DNA from: Salibacterium halotolerans
GTDB lineage: Bacteria; Bacillota; Bacilli; Bacillales; Marinococcaceae
Assembly (NCBI RefSeq): GCF_900115625.1
Contig: NZ_FOXD01000013.1
Span: 1-64,000, forward strand
Direction of reading: 5' to 3'
DNA length: 64,000 nt
This document shows positions 1 to 8,447 of this stretch, in pieces. The number at the start of each line of letters is the position of its first letter. Within the stretch, counting starts at the first letter, position 1. The translations under genes were made by a program, and so were the position numbers. Below the pieces are notes generated by a model, which was given only the letters and a program-made list of their open reading frames with translations, was not told the DNA's origin and did not search any database.

Positions 1-43
1 GACTTCATTATACCGAAAGAGGCGATTTTTTTGTATATGAAAT

Positions 44-95
44 AGAAAAAGGAGCTGTAAAAGGTCATTTTTTCACAACCTTTTGATACAGCCCC
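44..95 (-). terminator. Intrinsic terminator after greA
   Basis: On the minus strand the sequence downstream of greA folds into a hairpin. The arms GCTGTA..AAAGGT and ACCTTTTACAGC pair with a two-base bulge. A T-rich tract follows, so this should end greA transcription. Confidence 0.8.
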
Positions 96-114
96 CTCTC
101 TTTGAAAGCTGATG

Positions 115-591
115 TTACATTACTTCCAGAATTTCAACGTCGAATTCTCCACCCGGCGTATTGACTGTTACATGATCGCCTACTTTGCGGCCGAGGAGAC
201 TTTGGGCCATTGGAGAATCGTTTGATATTTTTCCTTCCAGCGGATCGGATTCGGCACTGCCGACAATGGTGTATACTTCTTCATCCCCATCCGGAATTTC
301 CTTGAATCTCACTGATTTCCCAAGTGCGACTTCTGAATTATTGGAGGTATCTTCTTCTATAATAACAGCGTTTTTCAGCATCTGCTCGATCTGGCTGATG
401 CGCCCTTCTACAAACGCCTGTTCATCTTTGGCAGCATCATATTCCGAGTTCTCCGAAAGATCACCGAAACTGCGGGCGATTTTAATTCGTTCAACCACTT
501 CCTGGCGCTTTTCTGTTTTTAATTGTTCAAATTCTTCTTCGAGTTTACGTTTCCCTTCTTCAGTCATGTAATGCTGTTTTTCTTCTGCCAT
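115..591 (-). CDS. greA: Transcription elongation factor GreA
   Basis: GreA rescues backtracked RNA polymerase by stimulating cleavage of the 3' end of the transcript in the polymerase secondary channel. The 158-residue product has the family's normal length. An N-terminal coiled coil (about 1-75) carries the conserved [17 protein letters not shown] segment with the acidic tip, and a C-terminal FKBP-like domain ends in [12 protein letters not shown] chose the ATG at 591 because it starts MAEEKQHYM, like other Bacillus GreA proteins, and follows an AGAGGAG ribosome binding site. A longer frame reaching 648 lacks both. A terminator follows. In B. subtilis greA ends the mltG-trmR-trhP-udk cluster; here it follows trmR directly. 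Confidence 0.97.
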   Translation of the reverse strand: MAEEKQHYMTEEGKRKLEEEFEQLKTEKRQEVVERIKIARSFGDLSENSEYDAAKDEQAFVEGRISQIEQMLKNAVIIEEDTSNNSEVALGKSVRFKEIPDGDEEVYTIVGSAESDPLEGKISNDSPMAQSLLGRKVGDHVTVNTPGGEFDVEILEVM

Positions 592-722
592 ATCACTGTC
601 ACTCCTCTTTCCAATCAATGCTCCTGCATTATCATATTTTATGAACACCGGAAAAAGCGTACACCATTTGGGTTATACTGCCATTATCATACGCATCTTC
701 CAGCTGCATTTCAAATACTCTT

Positions 723-1364
723 TTACGTTTTTCTGCTGACGGCCACCCCGTCTCCTACAGGAAGAAATGACGTCTCCACTTCCGGATGGCTGCAGAGGTA
801 TTCATTAAAAGAGCGGATTTTATCCACCATCGGCCGAAGTCTTCCGGACGCTTTCTCCGGCTCCGCGGCCAGCCCCTTAAAGAACACATTGTCACTGATA
901 ACCAGTCCATTATGCTTCACATAAGGGAAGTACGTATCAAAAAAATTCCTGTACTTTCCCTTTGCAGCATCAATAAAGAGTACATCAAATGCATCCTCTT
1001 CGTCAAGAATCGGCACCCTTTCCAGTGCATCACCTTTATGAAAAGATGTGCGGGAGGCGAGACCGCTTTTTTCTCTGAATTCAAGCGCCCGCTCGTAAGA
1101 GGTTTCATCTTTTTCTACTGATATGACATGTGCTTCAGGCAGGGCTGATGCCATACGAAGAGCGGAATAGCCGATTGCCGTTCCTATTTCCAGAATACGG
1201 CGGCTGTCATGCACTTGTAAAAGCTGCAGCACGACTTCCATCGCATCTTTTTCCATAATGGGAACACCTTCGTCCCGCGCAAAGGCTTCCATGTTACGAA
1301 AAAGTGTATGATCTTTTTTGTTCAGACATTCCATGTACGTTTGAATGGCGGATTGATCTTTCAT
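723..1364 (-). CDS. trmR: tRNA 5-hydroxyuridine O-methyltransferase (YrrM/TrmR)
   Basis: This is a class I SAM-dependent O-methyltransferase of 213 residues. The SAM-binding loop ILEIGTAIGYSA lies near residues 58-69 and the acidic motif LFIDAAKGKY near 130. The B. subtilis counterpart TrmR methylates 5-hydroxyuridine at wobble position 34 of tRNA to give mo5U. The ATG at 1364 has an AGAGGA site upstream; the frame stays open further upstream but without family similarity. The usual neighbours trhP1/trhP2 (yrrN/yrrO), which make the hydroxyuridine substrate, and udk are missing between this gene and greA. Confidence 0.9.
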   Translation of the reverse strand: MKDQSAIQTYMECLNKKDHTLFRNMEAFARDEGVPIMEKDAMEVVLQLLQVHDSRRILEIGTAIGYSALRMASALPEAHVISVEKDETSYERALEFREKSGLASRTSFHKGDALERVPILDEEDAFDVLFIDAAKGKYRNFFDTYFPYVKHNGLVISDNVFFKGLAAEPEKASGRLRPMVDKIRSFNEYLCSHPEVETSFLPVGDGVAVSRKT

Positions 1365-1443
1365 ACGCTGTCCTCTATATCTTTGATTTTGAAATGGAAT
1401 TCGGTTCCCCTGCGTTTTACAGAGATTTTCTTTTTGGTTCATT

Positions 1444-1481
1444 ACAAAATAAGGCCTCCCCCTGTATGAATCGGAGAAGCC
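1444..1481 (-). terminator. Probable terminator after mltG
   Basis: On the minus strand GGCTTCTCC pairs with GGGGAGGCC, including two G-U pairs, and TTATTTTGT follows. It lies 44 bases past the mltG stop and before trmR. It is probably a partial terminator between the two genes. Confidence 0.55.
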
Positions 1482-1524
1482 GTTCTGCGGATTCATATAT
1501 GACCTCAAATCCGCCTTGTTACGC

Positions 1525-2652
1525 CTATTCCTCCCGGGCTTCCACCCATTCATGCCGGTATTTTTCCTGAACCTGGCGGTGCTCTTCATAATTCTCATTA
1601 TAAATCACTTCACCACCCGGCCGTGCATAGAAAAAGAGATAATCATTATCTTCCGGGTTCATGACAGCTTGAATAGAAGAACGTCCCGGACTTGCTATAG
1701 GCCCCGGCGGAATTCCGGTATGTTGATACGTGTTAAATGGAGAATCCGTTTGCAGATCTTCTGATGACGTCATGTAATTATGCTCTCCCATCGCATAAGA
1801 AACCGTTGGATCCACTTCCAGACGCATTCCTTCTTCCAGTCTGTTGAACAGGACGCCGGCAATTTTCGGACGGTCTTCCTGCTTGCGGGCTTCACGTTCA
1901 ACAATGGAAGCAAGTGTCAGAAGTTCATGGAACGTATAGTCCGACTCCTCCACTTGTTCCGAAAATTCTACCATAATTTCCTCTGTTTGTTCAATCATCC
2001 GTGCCGTGATTTTTTCAATGGACGCATTTTCGTCAACAAATTCATACGTAGCAGGGAAAAGATACCCTTCCAGCGGATAACGTATTTCTTCGTTCAGCAC
2101 TGTATCCGTCAGTACATCATATTCTTCAATCAGCTGATTAAGATATTCTTCATCCGACAGTTTCGACCTGATAGCTTCCGCGTCATGCGGTCCAGCTTCG
2201 GCAATCGTCTGAACAATGTCTTCATACCATGTTCCTTCCGGAATCGTAAAAGAAAACGCCGGCTCCTTCATTACGGTTCCTTCTTTCAGCCGGTCAATAA
2301 TGGTATCTATCTCCATCGATGGCGATAATTCGTACGTTCCGGCCTGCAGCCCCTGTTCATTTTTATAGCGCACATAATACTGAAATACCGTGCCGTTATG
2401 AATCACACCCGCATCTTCCAGAATAGAACCGATGTCGGATGCGCTCGAACCAATCGGTATTTCCACCGTCACCTGCTCCTCAGAGTTTTCGTCCACCGGC
2501 TCCAGAGCAGATGATATGTAAAGCCATCCCCCGACCGCAGCTGCTGCAGCCAGCAGAACAAGGATGGCAAGGGTGATTAGAATGATTTTTCTGACAATAC
2601 CGGCCTGCTTCTCTTTCTCTGTCAAGCCCTCTTTCTTCGTTCGTCCAAACAT
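1525..2652 (-). CDS. mltG: Endolytic transglycosylase MltG
   Basis: MltG cleaves nascent glycan strands at the outer face of the membrane and is thought to end their polymerisation. The 375-residue protein has a short cytoplasmic tail, one membrane segment (about 22-46), a LysM-like region and a YceG catalytic domain. The LEGYLFPATYEF signature sits at 194-205 and the catalytic glutamate in SIVEREAR at residue 252. A good AGGAGGGG site precedes the ATG. A terminator at 2713-2745 separates it from the DUF1292 gene. A minus-strand TATAAT at 2679-2684 could be its -10 element, but I see no good -35. Confidence 0.96.
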   Translation of the reverse strand: MFGRTKKEGLTEKEKQAGIVRKIILITLAILVLLAAAAAVGGWLYISSALEPVDENSEEQVTVEIPIGSSASDIGSILEDAGVIHNGTVFQYYVRYKNEQGLQAGTYELSPSMEIDTIIDRLKEGTVMKEPAFSFTIPEGTWYEDIVQTIAEAGPHDAEAIRSKLSDEEYLNQLIEEYDVLTDTVLNEEIRYPLEGYLFPATYEFVDENASIEKITARMIEQTEEIMVEFSEQVEESDYTFHELLTLASIVEREARKQEDRPKIAGVLFNRLEEGMRLEVDPTVSYAMGEHNYMTSSEDLQTDSPFNTYQHTGIPPGPIASPGRSSIQAVMNPEDNDYLFFYARPGGEVIYNENYEEHRQVQEKYRHEWVEAREE

Positions 2653-2712
2653 TGCAGTCTTCCCCTCCTATCGATTCCATTATACAGTATCCGTCAATAT
2701 TGGCCCGGATAC

Positions 2713-2745
2713 TAAAAAAGCCCTGCGGAGCGATGCCCCGCAAGA
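2713..2745 (-). terminator. Intrinsic terminator after the DUF1292 gene
   Basis: On the minus strand TGCGGGGC and GCTCCGCA form an eight-pair stem (one G-U) around ATC. GGG and six T residues follow. It ends the ireB-ruvX-DUF1292 transcript before mltG. Confidence 0.85.
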
Positions 2746-2763
2746 CTTCGGAATGAATAGGAC

Positions 2764-3057
2764 TTATTCTTCGTCTTCCCCTTCACTGAACGTTTCAACC
2801 ATTTCTTCGACCATTTCCCATTCTTCATCGCTTTCAATCGGAAAAAGGGACAATTCTTCGCCCTCTTCTTCGCCTTCTTCATACCGGAAAGCAAACACTT
2901 CGATTTCTTCTTCTTCGCTCTCCTGATCTCCGGCAGCGGTGAGTACCATGTAGGAGTAACCTGTCTCATTCACATCAAACGTAAAAAGCAGGTCAAATAA
3001 GTGTTCATTTCCGTCTTCGTCCGGAATCACAATCCGCTCATTTTCTTCTTCGGCCAT
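2764..3057 (-). CDS. yrzB: DUF1292 family protein (YrzB)
   Basis: This small, strongly acidic cytoplasmic protein of 97 residues belongs to the DUF1292 family. It opens with IVIPDEDGNEHLFDLLFTFD and ends in a Glu/Asp-rich tail, both typical. No biochemical role is established for the family. It is the third gene of the conserved ireB-ruvX-yrzB cluster, 13 bases after ruvX, with a GGAGGT ribosome binding site, and is followed by a terminator. The very high acidic content is normal for the family and is not by itself evidence of a halophile. Confidence 0.93.
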   Translation of the reverse strand: MAEEENERIVIPDEDGNEHLFDLLFTFDVNETGYSYMVLTAAGDQESEEEEIEVFAFRYEEGEEEGEELSLFPIESDEEWEMVEEMVETFSEGEDEE

Positions 3058-3070
3058 TTTTATACCTCCG

Positions 3071-3499
3071 TTATATGGAACCTGACTGTTCCTGATCTAA
3101 GTATCCCTGCAGTATCATGACGGCAGCCATTTTATCGACTACTTTTTTTCTTTTTTTCCGGCTTACATCCGCTTCTATCAGTGTCCGTTCTGCGGCCCGG
3201 GTGGTTAGTCTTTCATCATACATGGAAACCTGCACGTCATATTTTTTTTTCAGTTTTTCCGCAAAGTCCAGGCACTGTTCTCCGCGCGGTCCTATTGTTC
3301 CGTTCATATTTTTTGGAAGTCCGACGACAATTTCATGTGCTTCATGTTCCACGAGAAGTTCATAAATACGGGGGAACGATTCCAGAGGGTCCTCCCCCTT
3401 GATATGAATCGTCTCCAGTCCCTGTGCGGTCCATCTAAGCGCATCGGAGACTGCCACTCCTATACGCTTGTTTCCAACATCGATCCCCAGTACCTTCAT
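3071..3499 (-). CDS. ruvX: Holliday junction resolvase-like protein RuvX (YrrK/YqgF)
   Basis: This RNase H-fold nuclease of 142 residues belongs to the YqgF/RuvX family. Members process the 5' end of pre-16S rRNA in E. coli and show Holliday junction resolvase activity in some bacteria. The N-terminal [15 protein letters not shown] supplies the first catalytic aspartate. VGLPKNMNG and YDERLTT carry the other conserved acidic and structural positions. The ATG overlaps the ireB stop as ATGA, so the two are probably translationally coupled. An AAGGAG site lies inside the ireB 3' end. Confidence 0.95.
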   Translation of the reverse strand: MKVLGIDVGNKRIGVAVSDALRWTAQGLETIHIKGEDPLESFPRIYELLVEHEAHEIVVGLPKNMNGTIGPRGEQCLDFAEKLKKKYDVQVSMYDERLTTRAAERTLIEADVSRKKRKKVVDKMAAVMILQGYLDQEQSGSI

Positions 3500-3768
3500 T
3501 CATTCTCCTTCCTGTGCGCCGTTAAATAAGAACGTACCAGTTCTTCTATCATTTCATCACGTTCCAATTTACGGATAAGCGTCCTTGCCTCTTTGTATCT
3601 TGGAATGTATGCAGGATCACCGGACAACAGATAACCTACAATCTGATTGATGGGATTATACCCTTTTTCCTCCAGGGCGTCATATACCGCCAGTAATACA
3701 TCTCCCGCATCTTTGTCCGTCGTTTCGTCCTGGACATTAAACTTCATGGTGCTGTCATTATAATCCAT
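3496..3768 (-). CDS. yrzL: IreB family regulatory protein (YrzL, UPF0297)
   Basis: This 90-residue cytoplasmic protein belongs to the IreB/UPF0297 family. In Enterococcus IreB is a target of the PASTA kinase IreK and affects intrinsic cephalosporin resistance; its job in Bacillus is unclear. The invariant core [20 protein letters not shown] and the following basic [12 protein letters not shown] are present. A GTG at 3777 is also in frame, but it sits on top of the AGGAGGT ribosome binding site. The ATG at 3768, eight bases after that site, is the better start. Confidence 0.95.
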   Translation of the reverse strand: MDYNDSTMKFNVQDETTDKDAGDVLLAVYDALEEKGYNPINQIVGYLLSGDPAYIPRYKEARTLIRKLERDEMIEELVRSYLTAHRKENE

Positions 3769-4030
3769 TCCATACACCTCCTCTTCCTACATACTTCCGC
3801 TCTCGATCCGAACGGCCTCCACCGTAACAGCCGTTTTTAAGCCTGTCCTCATTGTACACTAATTATTCCTGTTTAGGAAATGGATTTAAGAAAAGTGCAG
3901 ACGTTCCTGACAGCAAAAGTCCGGCTGATCACACCACGTGTTGTGCAGGTGCCGCACGGATTCCAAGGTGTCATTCCTTCAAGCGTTCGGGAGTCGAAGC
4001 TGGATATGAACACACACCGGCATTTGTATG
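3769..4030. other. Intergenic region between alaS and ireB
   Basis: About 260 bases hold no gene I can support. A minus-strand TACAAT at 3851-3856 is a plausible -10 for the ireB-ruvX-yrzB operon, with only a weak -35 (TTCCTA, 17-base spacing). No clear terminator for alaS was found. A plus-strand frame from 3880 has no ribosome binding site and runs into alaS antisense, so I do not call it. Confidence 0.4.
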
Positions 4031-6667
4031 CTAGAAACGGCTCACAATCTCTTCAACAGCTGCCAGAGCCTCCGGAAGTTTATCCGGATTTTTGCCGCCG
4101 GCCTGTGCCATATCCGGCCGGCCGCCGCCTCCGCCGCCACAGATGGAGGCGGTCTGTTTCACAATTTCTCCCGCTTTATATCCCTGTTCAATCAGGTCTT
4201 TCGTTACGCCTGCAACGATATTGACTTTGCCGTCATTAATCGTGCCGAGCACAATAATACCGGAATCCAACTGCTGTTTCAATTCATCCACCGTGTTGCG
4301 CAGTCCATCCATATCTGGTGCTTCCACCTGTTTGGCAACGACATACACACCGTTAACAGTCGTTCCCTGATTCATCAGATTCCCCGCTTCGATATTGCCG
4401 AGTTTGGATGACAGTGATTCGTTTTCACGCTGCAGTTCCCGTACCTGCTGCTGCAGCGCTTCTGCGCGCTGAGGTACATCCTGTACTGTTTTTGCTTTCA
4501 ACATTTCCCCTGTTTCCTTTAACAGAGACAGCTGATTGTTGATATAGTCAAACGCTTTTCTGCCGGTTACGGCTTCTATACGTCGGACGCCTGCACCAAT
4601 GCCGGCTTCGGACGTAATTTTAAAGATGCCGACCTCCGCTGTGTTGTTGACGTGACAGCCCCCGCACAGTTCAATGCTGTAATCGTCAACCTGCACGACG
4701 CGGACATCTTCGCCGTATTTTTCTCCAAACAGCGCCATCGCACCCATATCCTTCGCTTCTTCGAGCTTCATTTCTTCTATAACAACCGGAACGGCCTGGG
4801 CCGCTTTATCGTTCACGATACGCTCGATCTGTTCGATTTCCTCTGTCGTGACCTGGCCGAAATGAGAAAAGTCGAAGCGGAGATAATCCTGTTCCACAAG
4901 AGAACCGGACTGATTCACATGTTCGCCGAGTACATCTTTCAGCGCCTGATGCAGAAGATGGGTCGCCGTATGGTTTTTCACAATGTCAACCCGGCTCCGT
5001 TCTTCCACTGCAGCATTTACTGCGGCACCGGTTCGCAGCGCACCTTTTGTTACAGTGATAGTATGGAGATTCTGGCCGTTCGGCGCTCTTTGGACATCGA
5101 CCACATCCGCTTCTGCCTGATCGTGGTACAGAACGCCTTTGTCTGCAACCTGGCCGCCGCTTTCCGCATAAAACGGGGTACGGTCCAGAATGACGTGCGC
5201 TGTCATCCCTTCCGGCACGGTGTCAATAAGTTCCCTCTCATGCAGCATCACTTGAATCTCTGCTTTCGTCTGCAGCACGTCATACCCGACGAATTCACTT
5301 TCAGCCGTCACATCCGTCAGCACCGCATCCTGCGTCTGCATGGACCCGCTGTCCTTTCTCGCCGCGCGGGCGCGGTCGCGCTGAGCCTGCATCTCTTCTT
5401 CGAATTCCTGCTCGTTGATGGAGAAACCTTCCTCCGTCACATATTCTTCTGTCAAATCTGCCGGGAAGCCGTATGTATCGTAGAGGCGGAACACATCTTT
5501 ACCGGAGATGACACTGCTGTTGTTTTCTTTTTCTTTTTTCATAATATCCGAGAGAATGGCAAGACCTTCGCTCAGTCTTTCATGAAACCGTTCTTCTTCG
5601 TTTTTTATGACTTTCTGAACGAACGCCTCTTTTTCTTTTACTTCCGGATAGTGATCCTTCATAATCTCTCCGACAATGGGAACCAGTTCGTACATAAATG
5701 CCCGCTCAAGGCCTATCATTTTGGCATACCGGACGGCGCGGCGGAGCAGACGGCGGAGCACGTATCCCCGTCCCTCATTGGATGGAAGCGCGCCGTCGCC
5801 GATGGCAAAACTGACGGTACGGATGTGGTCGGCGATCACTTTCAGCGCTGTATCATTATCGTCTGCCGCCCCGTATGTTACTCCTGCGATCTCTTCAGTC
5901 CGGCGGATAATCGGGAGAAACAGATCCGTATCATAGTTCGTAGGTGCTTCCTGAATGACAGACACAATCCGCTCCAGACCCATACCGGTATCGATATTTT
6001 TCTTAGGAAGCGGCGTGTACGTTCCATCCGGGTTATGGTTGAACTGGGAAAATACGAGATTCCATATTTCAAGGTACCGCTCATTCTCCCCGCCCGGATA
6101 AAGTTCCGGGTCCTTAGGATCATCGCCGTACGCAGGGCCCCGGTCATAAAAAATCTCCGTATTCGGTCCGCTTGGTCCTTCGCCGATATCCCAGAAATTC
6201 TCCTCAAGACGAATAATTCTCTCTTCCGGAATACCGATATCGTTCTTCCAGTACTCATAAGCTTCTTCATCTTCCGGATGAACAGTGACGGAAAGCCGCT
6301 CCTGTTCAAATCCGATCCAGCGATCACTCGTCAGAAATTCCCATGCAAATTCTATCGCTTCTTTTTTAAAATAGTCTCCGATGGAGAAATTGCCGAGCAT
6401 TTCAAAAAAGGTATGGTGCCTTGCTGTTTTGCCGACATTCTCTATGTCGTTGGTACGGATGGACTTCTGGACGTTCACGATTCTCGGATTCTCCGGGATC
6501 ACCCGGCCGTCAAAGTATTTTTTGAGTGTAGCCACACCGCTGTTGATCCATAGAAGGGTCGGATCTTCGCGCGGGACAAGCGATGCACTCGGCTCCACAT
6601 CATGTCCTTTCTGTTTGAAAAAATCAAGAAACTGCTGTCTTACTTCCGCAGACGTATGAACCGTCAT
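4031..6667 (-). CDS. alaS: Alanine-tRNA ligase
   Basis: AlaRS charges tRNA-Ala and hydrolyses mischarged Ser- and Gly-tRNA-Ala. The full-length 878-residue protein has the class II catalytic domain at the N-terminus ([21 protein letters not shown]), the anticodon-independent recognition domain, the editing domain with NHTATHLLH and the CGGCH zinc site, a coiled coil, and the C-Ala/DHHA1 domain ending in [15 protein letters not shown]. The ATG at 6667 follows an AGGAGG site. Expression is controlled by the T-box leader directly upstream, so uncharged tRNA-Ala should turn it on. Downstream lies the ireB operon. Confidence 0.98.
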   Translation of the reverse strand: MTVHTSAEVRQQFLDFFKQKGHDVEPSASLVPREDPTLLWINSGVATLKKYFDGRVIPENPRIVNVQKSIRTNDIENVGKTARHHTFFEMLGNFSIGDYFKKEAIEFAWEFLTSDRWIGFEQERLSVTVHPEDEEAYEYWKNDIGIPEERIIRLEENFWDIGEGPSGPNTEIFYDRGPAYGDDPKDPELYPGGENERYLEIWNLVFSQFNHNPDGTYTPLPKKNIDTGMGLERIVSVIQEAPTNYDTDLFLPIIRRTEEIAGVTYGAADDNDTALKVIADHIRTVSFAIGDGALPSNEGRGYVLRRLLRRAVRYAKMIGLERAFMYELVPIVGEIMKDHYPEVKEKEAFVQKVIKNEEERFHERLSEGLAILSDIMKKEKENNSSVISGKDVFRLYDTYGFPADLTEEYVTEEGFSINEQEFEEEMQAQRDRARAARKDSGSMQTQDAVLTDVTAESEFVGYDVLQTKAEIQVMLHERELIDTVPEGMTAHVILDRTPFYAESGGQVADKGVLYHDQAEADVVDVQRAPNGQNLHTITVTKGALRTGAAVNAAVEERSRVDIVKNHTATHLLHQALKDVLGEHVNQSGSLVEQDYLRFDFSHFGQVTTEEIEQIERIVNDKAAQAVPVVIEEMKLEEAKDMGAMALFGEKYGEDVRVVQVDDYSIELCGGCHVNNTAEVGIFKITSEAGIGAGVRRIEAVTGRKAFDYINNQLSLLKETGEMLKAKTVQDVPQRAEALQQQVRELQRENESLSSKLGNIEAGNLMNQGTTVNGVYVVAKQVEAPDMDGLRNTVDELKQQLDSGIIVLGTINDGKVNIVAGVTKDLIEQGYKAGEIVKQTASICGGGGGGRPDMAQAGGKNPDKLPEALAAVEEIVSRF

Positions 6668-6945
6668 ACCATCATTCCTCCTGTTCTTCCTATGTATGTA
6701 CGAAAAAAATCCCGCCCCGCTCCATGCAGGGACGAGATGTATCGCGTTACCACCCTGTTTACAGACTCCCCGCGGGAGCCTGTCAACTTTTGCGCTTTAA
6801 CGCAGCGTACGGCAGTATTTTTCTGCACTCCGGGGCAGCTTTTCGGCGAAACGTCCCGCCGTTTTATCACAGCGTCCTAAAACGGTCTCTGAACGGGGTT
6901 TTTTCGCTTACTTTTCCCATCTTCACGTTTGGTATTTTCATGCTT
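6668..6945 (-). promoter_or_regulatory. T-box leader of alaS (specifier GCU)
   Basis: This leader senses uncharged tRNA-Ala and controls readthrough into alaS. The T-box sequence AGGGTGGTAACGCG lies at 6743-6756 (minus strand). It is followed by a terminator at 6703-6737 whose GC-rich stem ends in seven T residues. Stem I can be placed: a GGG/CCC helix flanks a specifier loop with AAAAGTAAGC on the 5' side and GAAAAGCTG on the 3' side. This makes GCU (6837-6839), an alanine codon, the likely specifier. The T-box motif and terminator are read directly; the specifier assignment is inferred from the fold. Confidence 0.93.
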
Positions 6946-6950
6946 CTTTA

Positions 6951-6979
6951 GTTATATAAGATATCACGTTATATGTCAA
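6951..6979 (-). promoter_or_regulatory. Sigma-A promoter of the alaS leader
   Basis: On the minus strand TTGACA (6974-6979) and TATAAC (6951-6956) are separated by 17 bases. The -35 box overlaps the stop codon of yrrI, so the alaS unit starts exactly where the upstream gene ends. Confidence 0.88.
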
Positions 6980-8052
6980 TCTTCATTCTTTTTTCTGTTT
7001 CTGTGGGAATGAAACACAGCGATCACGTGATGGACGACAACAAAGAGCGGAACTGCCAGAAGAAGGCCGATTACACCGGCTGCTTCAAAGCCGAGAAGCA
7101 GGGCAAACACAATCATCAGTGGATGTATGTGTACATTTCTGCCGACAATATAGGGCGACAGCAGATTACCTTCAATCTGTTGGATAATAAAAAGGACAGC
7201 TGCCGTCAGTACCGCTTTGTTAACGGATACGGTACCAGCCGCAATGACAGCGGGGATCGCTCCCAGTATGGGGCCGAAATACGGAATAATATCGGTTAAA
7301 CCGATAAACAGTCCGAGAATAAGAGCACTGGGAACGTCCATCCAGAACAGCGCAAGCGTCGACAGAAGACCGACCGTACCGGCAACGATGAACTGGCCGC
7401 GGATATAACTTCCTAACGCTTCATCGATAGATACAGCCAAAAGATGAGCTTCATCGCGCCACCGGACGGGCGTTACCCGCTTCACAAATTTCTGAAAGGC
7501 ACGGTAGTCTTTTACGAAATAAAATACGAGAAAAGGCAGAAGTATCATCATGATGGCCGCGTCCAGTACGTCTTTCCACCGTCCTGCCAGCCCGCGGATC
7601 GAATCGACTGCTCTCTTCTGCGTTTCCTGAAACGACATCTCAATATGATCATGAACACCGGGAGGAAGCATATCTACACGGCGGTGCAGCATCGTCGTCC
7701 ATTCATACACCTGATCCATATAAAACGGAATGCTTCGGACAAACCGCTGCATTTCCTGAATCATGACCGGACTGTAATACCAGACAAGCCAAATCCCTCC
7801 GCCGAAAAAAAGTATATAGACGGATAAGATAGCAAGCGGGCGGGGAACGTGCCATTTATGCAGCACATCAATCAGTGGATGAAGCAGGTAGGCAATCACA
7901 GATGCCGCCAAAAAAGGCAGAAGTACCCTTCCGGCCATTCCGAGTACCGGTATCCAGACCGGGTGCAGCAGGTAAAGGAAATATATCAGTACAAAGATTA
8001 ACAGCAGAATGACCAGACGCTGCGTCCATATTTGTCCCTCTTCACGCGTCAT
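6976..8052 (-). CDS. yrrI: AI-2E family membrane transporter (YrrI)
   Basis: This polytopic membrane protein of 358 residues belongs to the AI-2E exporter/permease superfamily. Some members export autoinducer 2 or act as Na+(Li+)/H+ antiporters; the substrate here cannot be read. Hydrophobic segments cluster at the N-terminus (LVILLLIFVLIYFLY onward) and in the C-terminal half, which carries the family core GLTDIIPYFGPILGAIPA and a final hydrophobic hairpin. I chose the ATG at 8052 (MTREEGQIW), preceded by GGGGTGG. It sits between recD2 and alaS as in B. subtilis. Confidence 0.9.
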   Translation of the reverse strand: MTREEGQIWTQRLVILLLIFVLIYFLYLLHPVWIPVLGMAGRVLLPFLAASVIAYLLHPLIDVLHKWHVPRPLAILSVYILFFGGGIWLVWYYSPVMIQEMQRFVRSIPFYMDQVYEWTTMLHRRVDMLPPGVHDHIEMSFQETQKRAVDSIRGLAGRWKDVLDAAIMMILLPFLVFYFVKDYRAFQKFVKRVTPVRWRDEAHLLAVSIDEALGSYIRGQFIVAGTVGLLSTLALFWMDVPSALILGLFIGLTDIIPYFGPILGAIPAVIAAGTVSVNKAVLTAAVLFIIQQIEGNLLSPYIVGRNVHIHPLMIVFALLLGFEAAGVIGLLLAVPLFVVVHHVIAVFHSHRNRKKNED

Positions 8053-8159
8053 AATGCGTCCCACCCCTTTTTTGATTAGGATGGAACAAAACCACACGCT
8101 TTATGAATACAGACAGCTTGGACCGTCACATCAGGTTCGGCAGCACACCAGAAAATATC

Positions 8160-8351
8160 TCAGCCTCTTTCTTCAAGGTACCAGTGCTTTCCAAACAGAT
8201 CATCCAAGCAGCACAGTGAACCGTCTTCCTCGACCTGATACAGCGTGTATTCCCCGTCTTCTATCGTCCATTCGACGAAACAGTCCCAGCAGTAATAATG
8301 ATTTGCTCCAAGTTTTCCGGTTAATTTTGATTTGCAGTAAGGGCAGTGCAT
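8160..8351 (-). CDS. Small zinc-ribbon-like protein
   Basis: This 63-residue protein starts MHCPYCKSKLTG and carries two CxxC pairs (CPYC at 3-6 and CWDC near 21-24), the pattern of a small zinc ribbon. A third cluster, CC, lies near residue 47. No function is known to me. It occupies the position of the small YrzR-type gene between recD2 and yrrI in B. subtilis, but I cannot confirm orthology. The start is uncertain: AAAGGAG lies 11 bases before the ATG at 8351, and an in-frame CTG is closer. Confidence 0.7.
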   Translation of the reverse strand: MHCPYCKSKLTGKLGANHYYCWDCFVEWTIEDGEYTLYQVEEDGSLCCLDDLFGKHWYLEERG

Positions 8352-8447
8352 CAGGCATACCGCTCCTTTACGTTGTGATTTAATGAAAACAGTATCCATC
8401 CTGCCCTGCTGCGCTTATGTCTATACATGGAAAACAAACCGTGTCTT

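Noticed and set aside
3880-4224. Plus-strand frame between ireB and alaS
   Set aside because: No ribosome binding site; most of it is antisense to the alaS 3' end and the free part shows no family features.
4652-6553. Very long plus-strand open frame (633 codons) opposite alaS
   Set aside because: It is antisense to alaS, a complete and well-conserved gene. The frame is rich in Phe, His, Ile and Arg as expected of a shadow, and no ribosome site or family match is seen.
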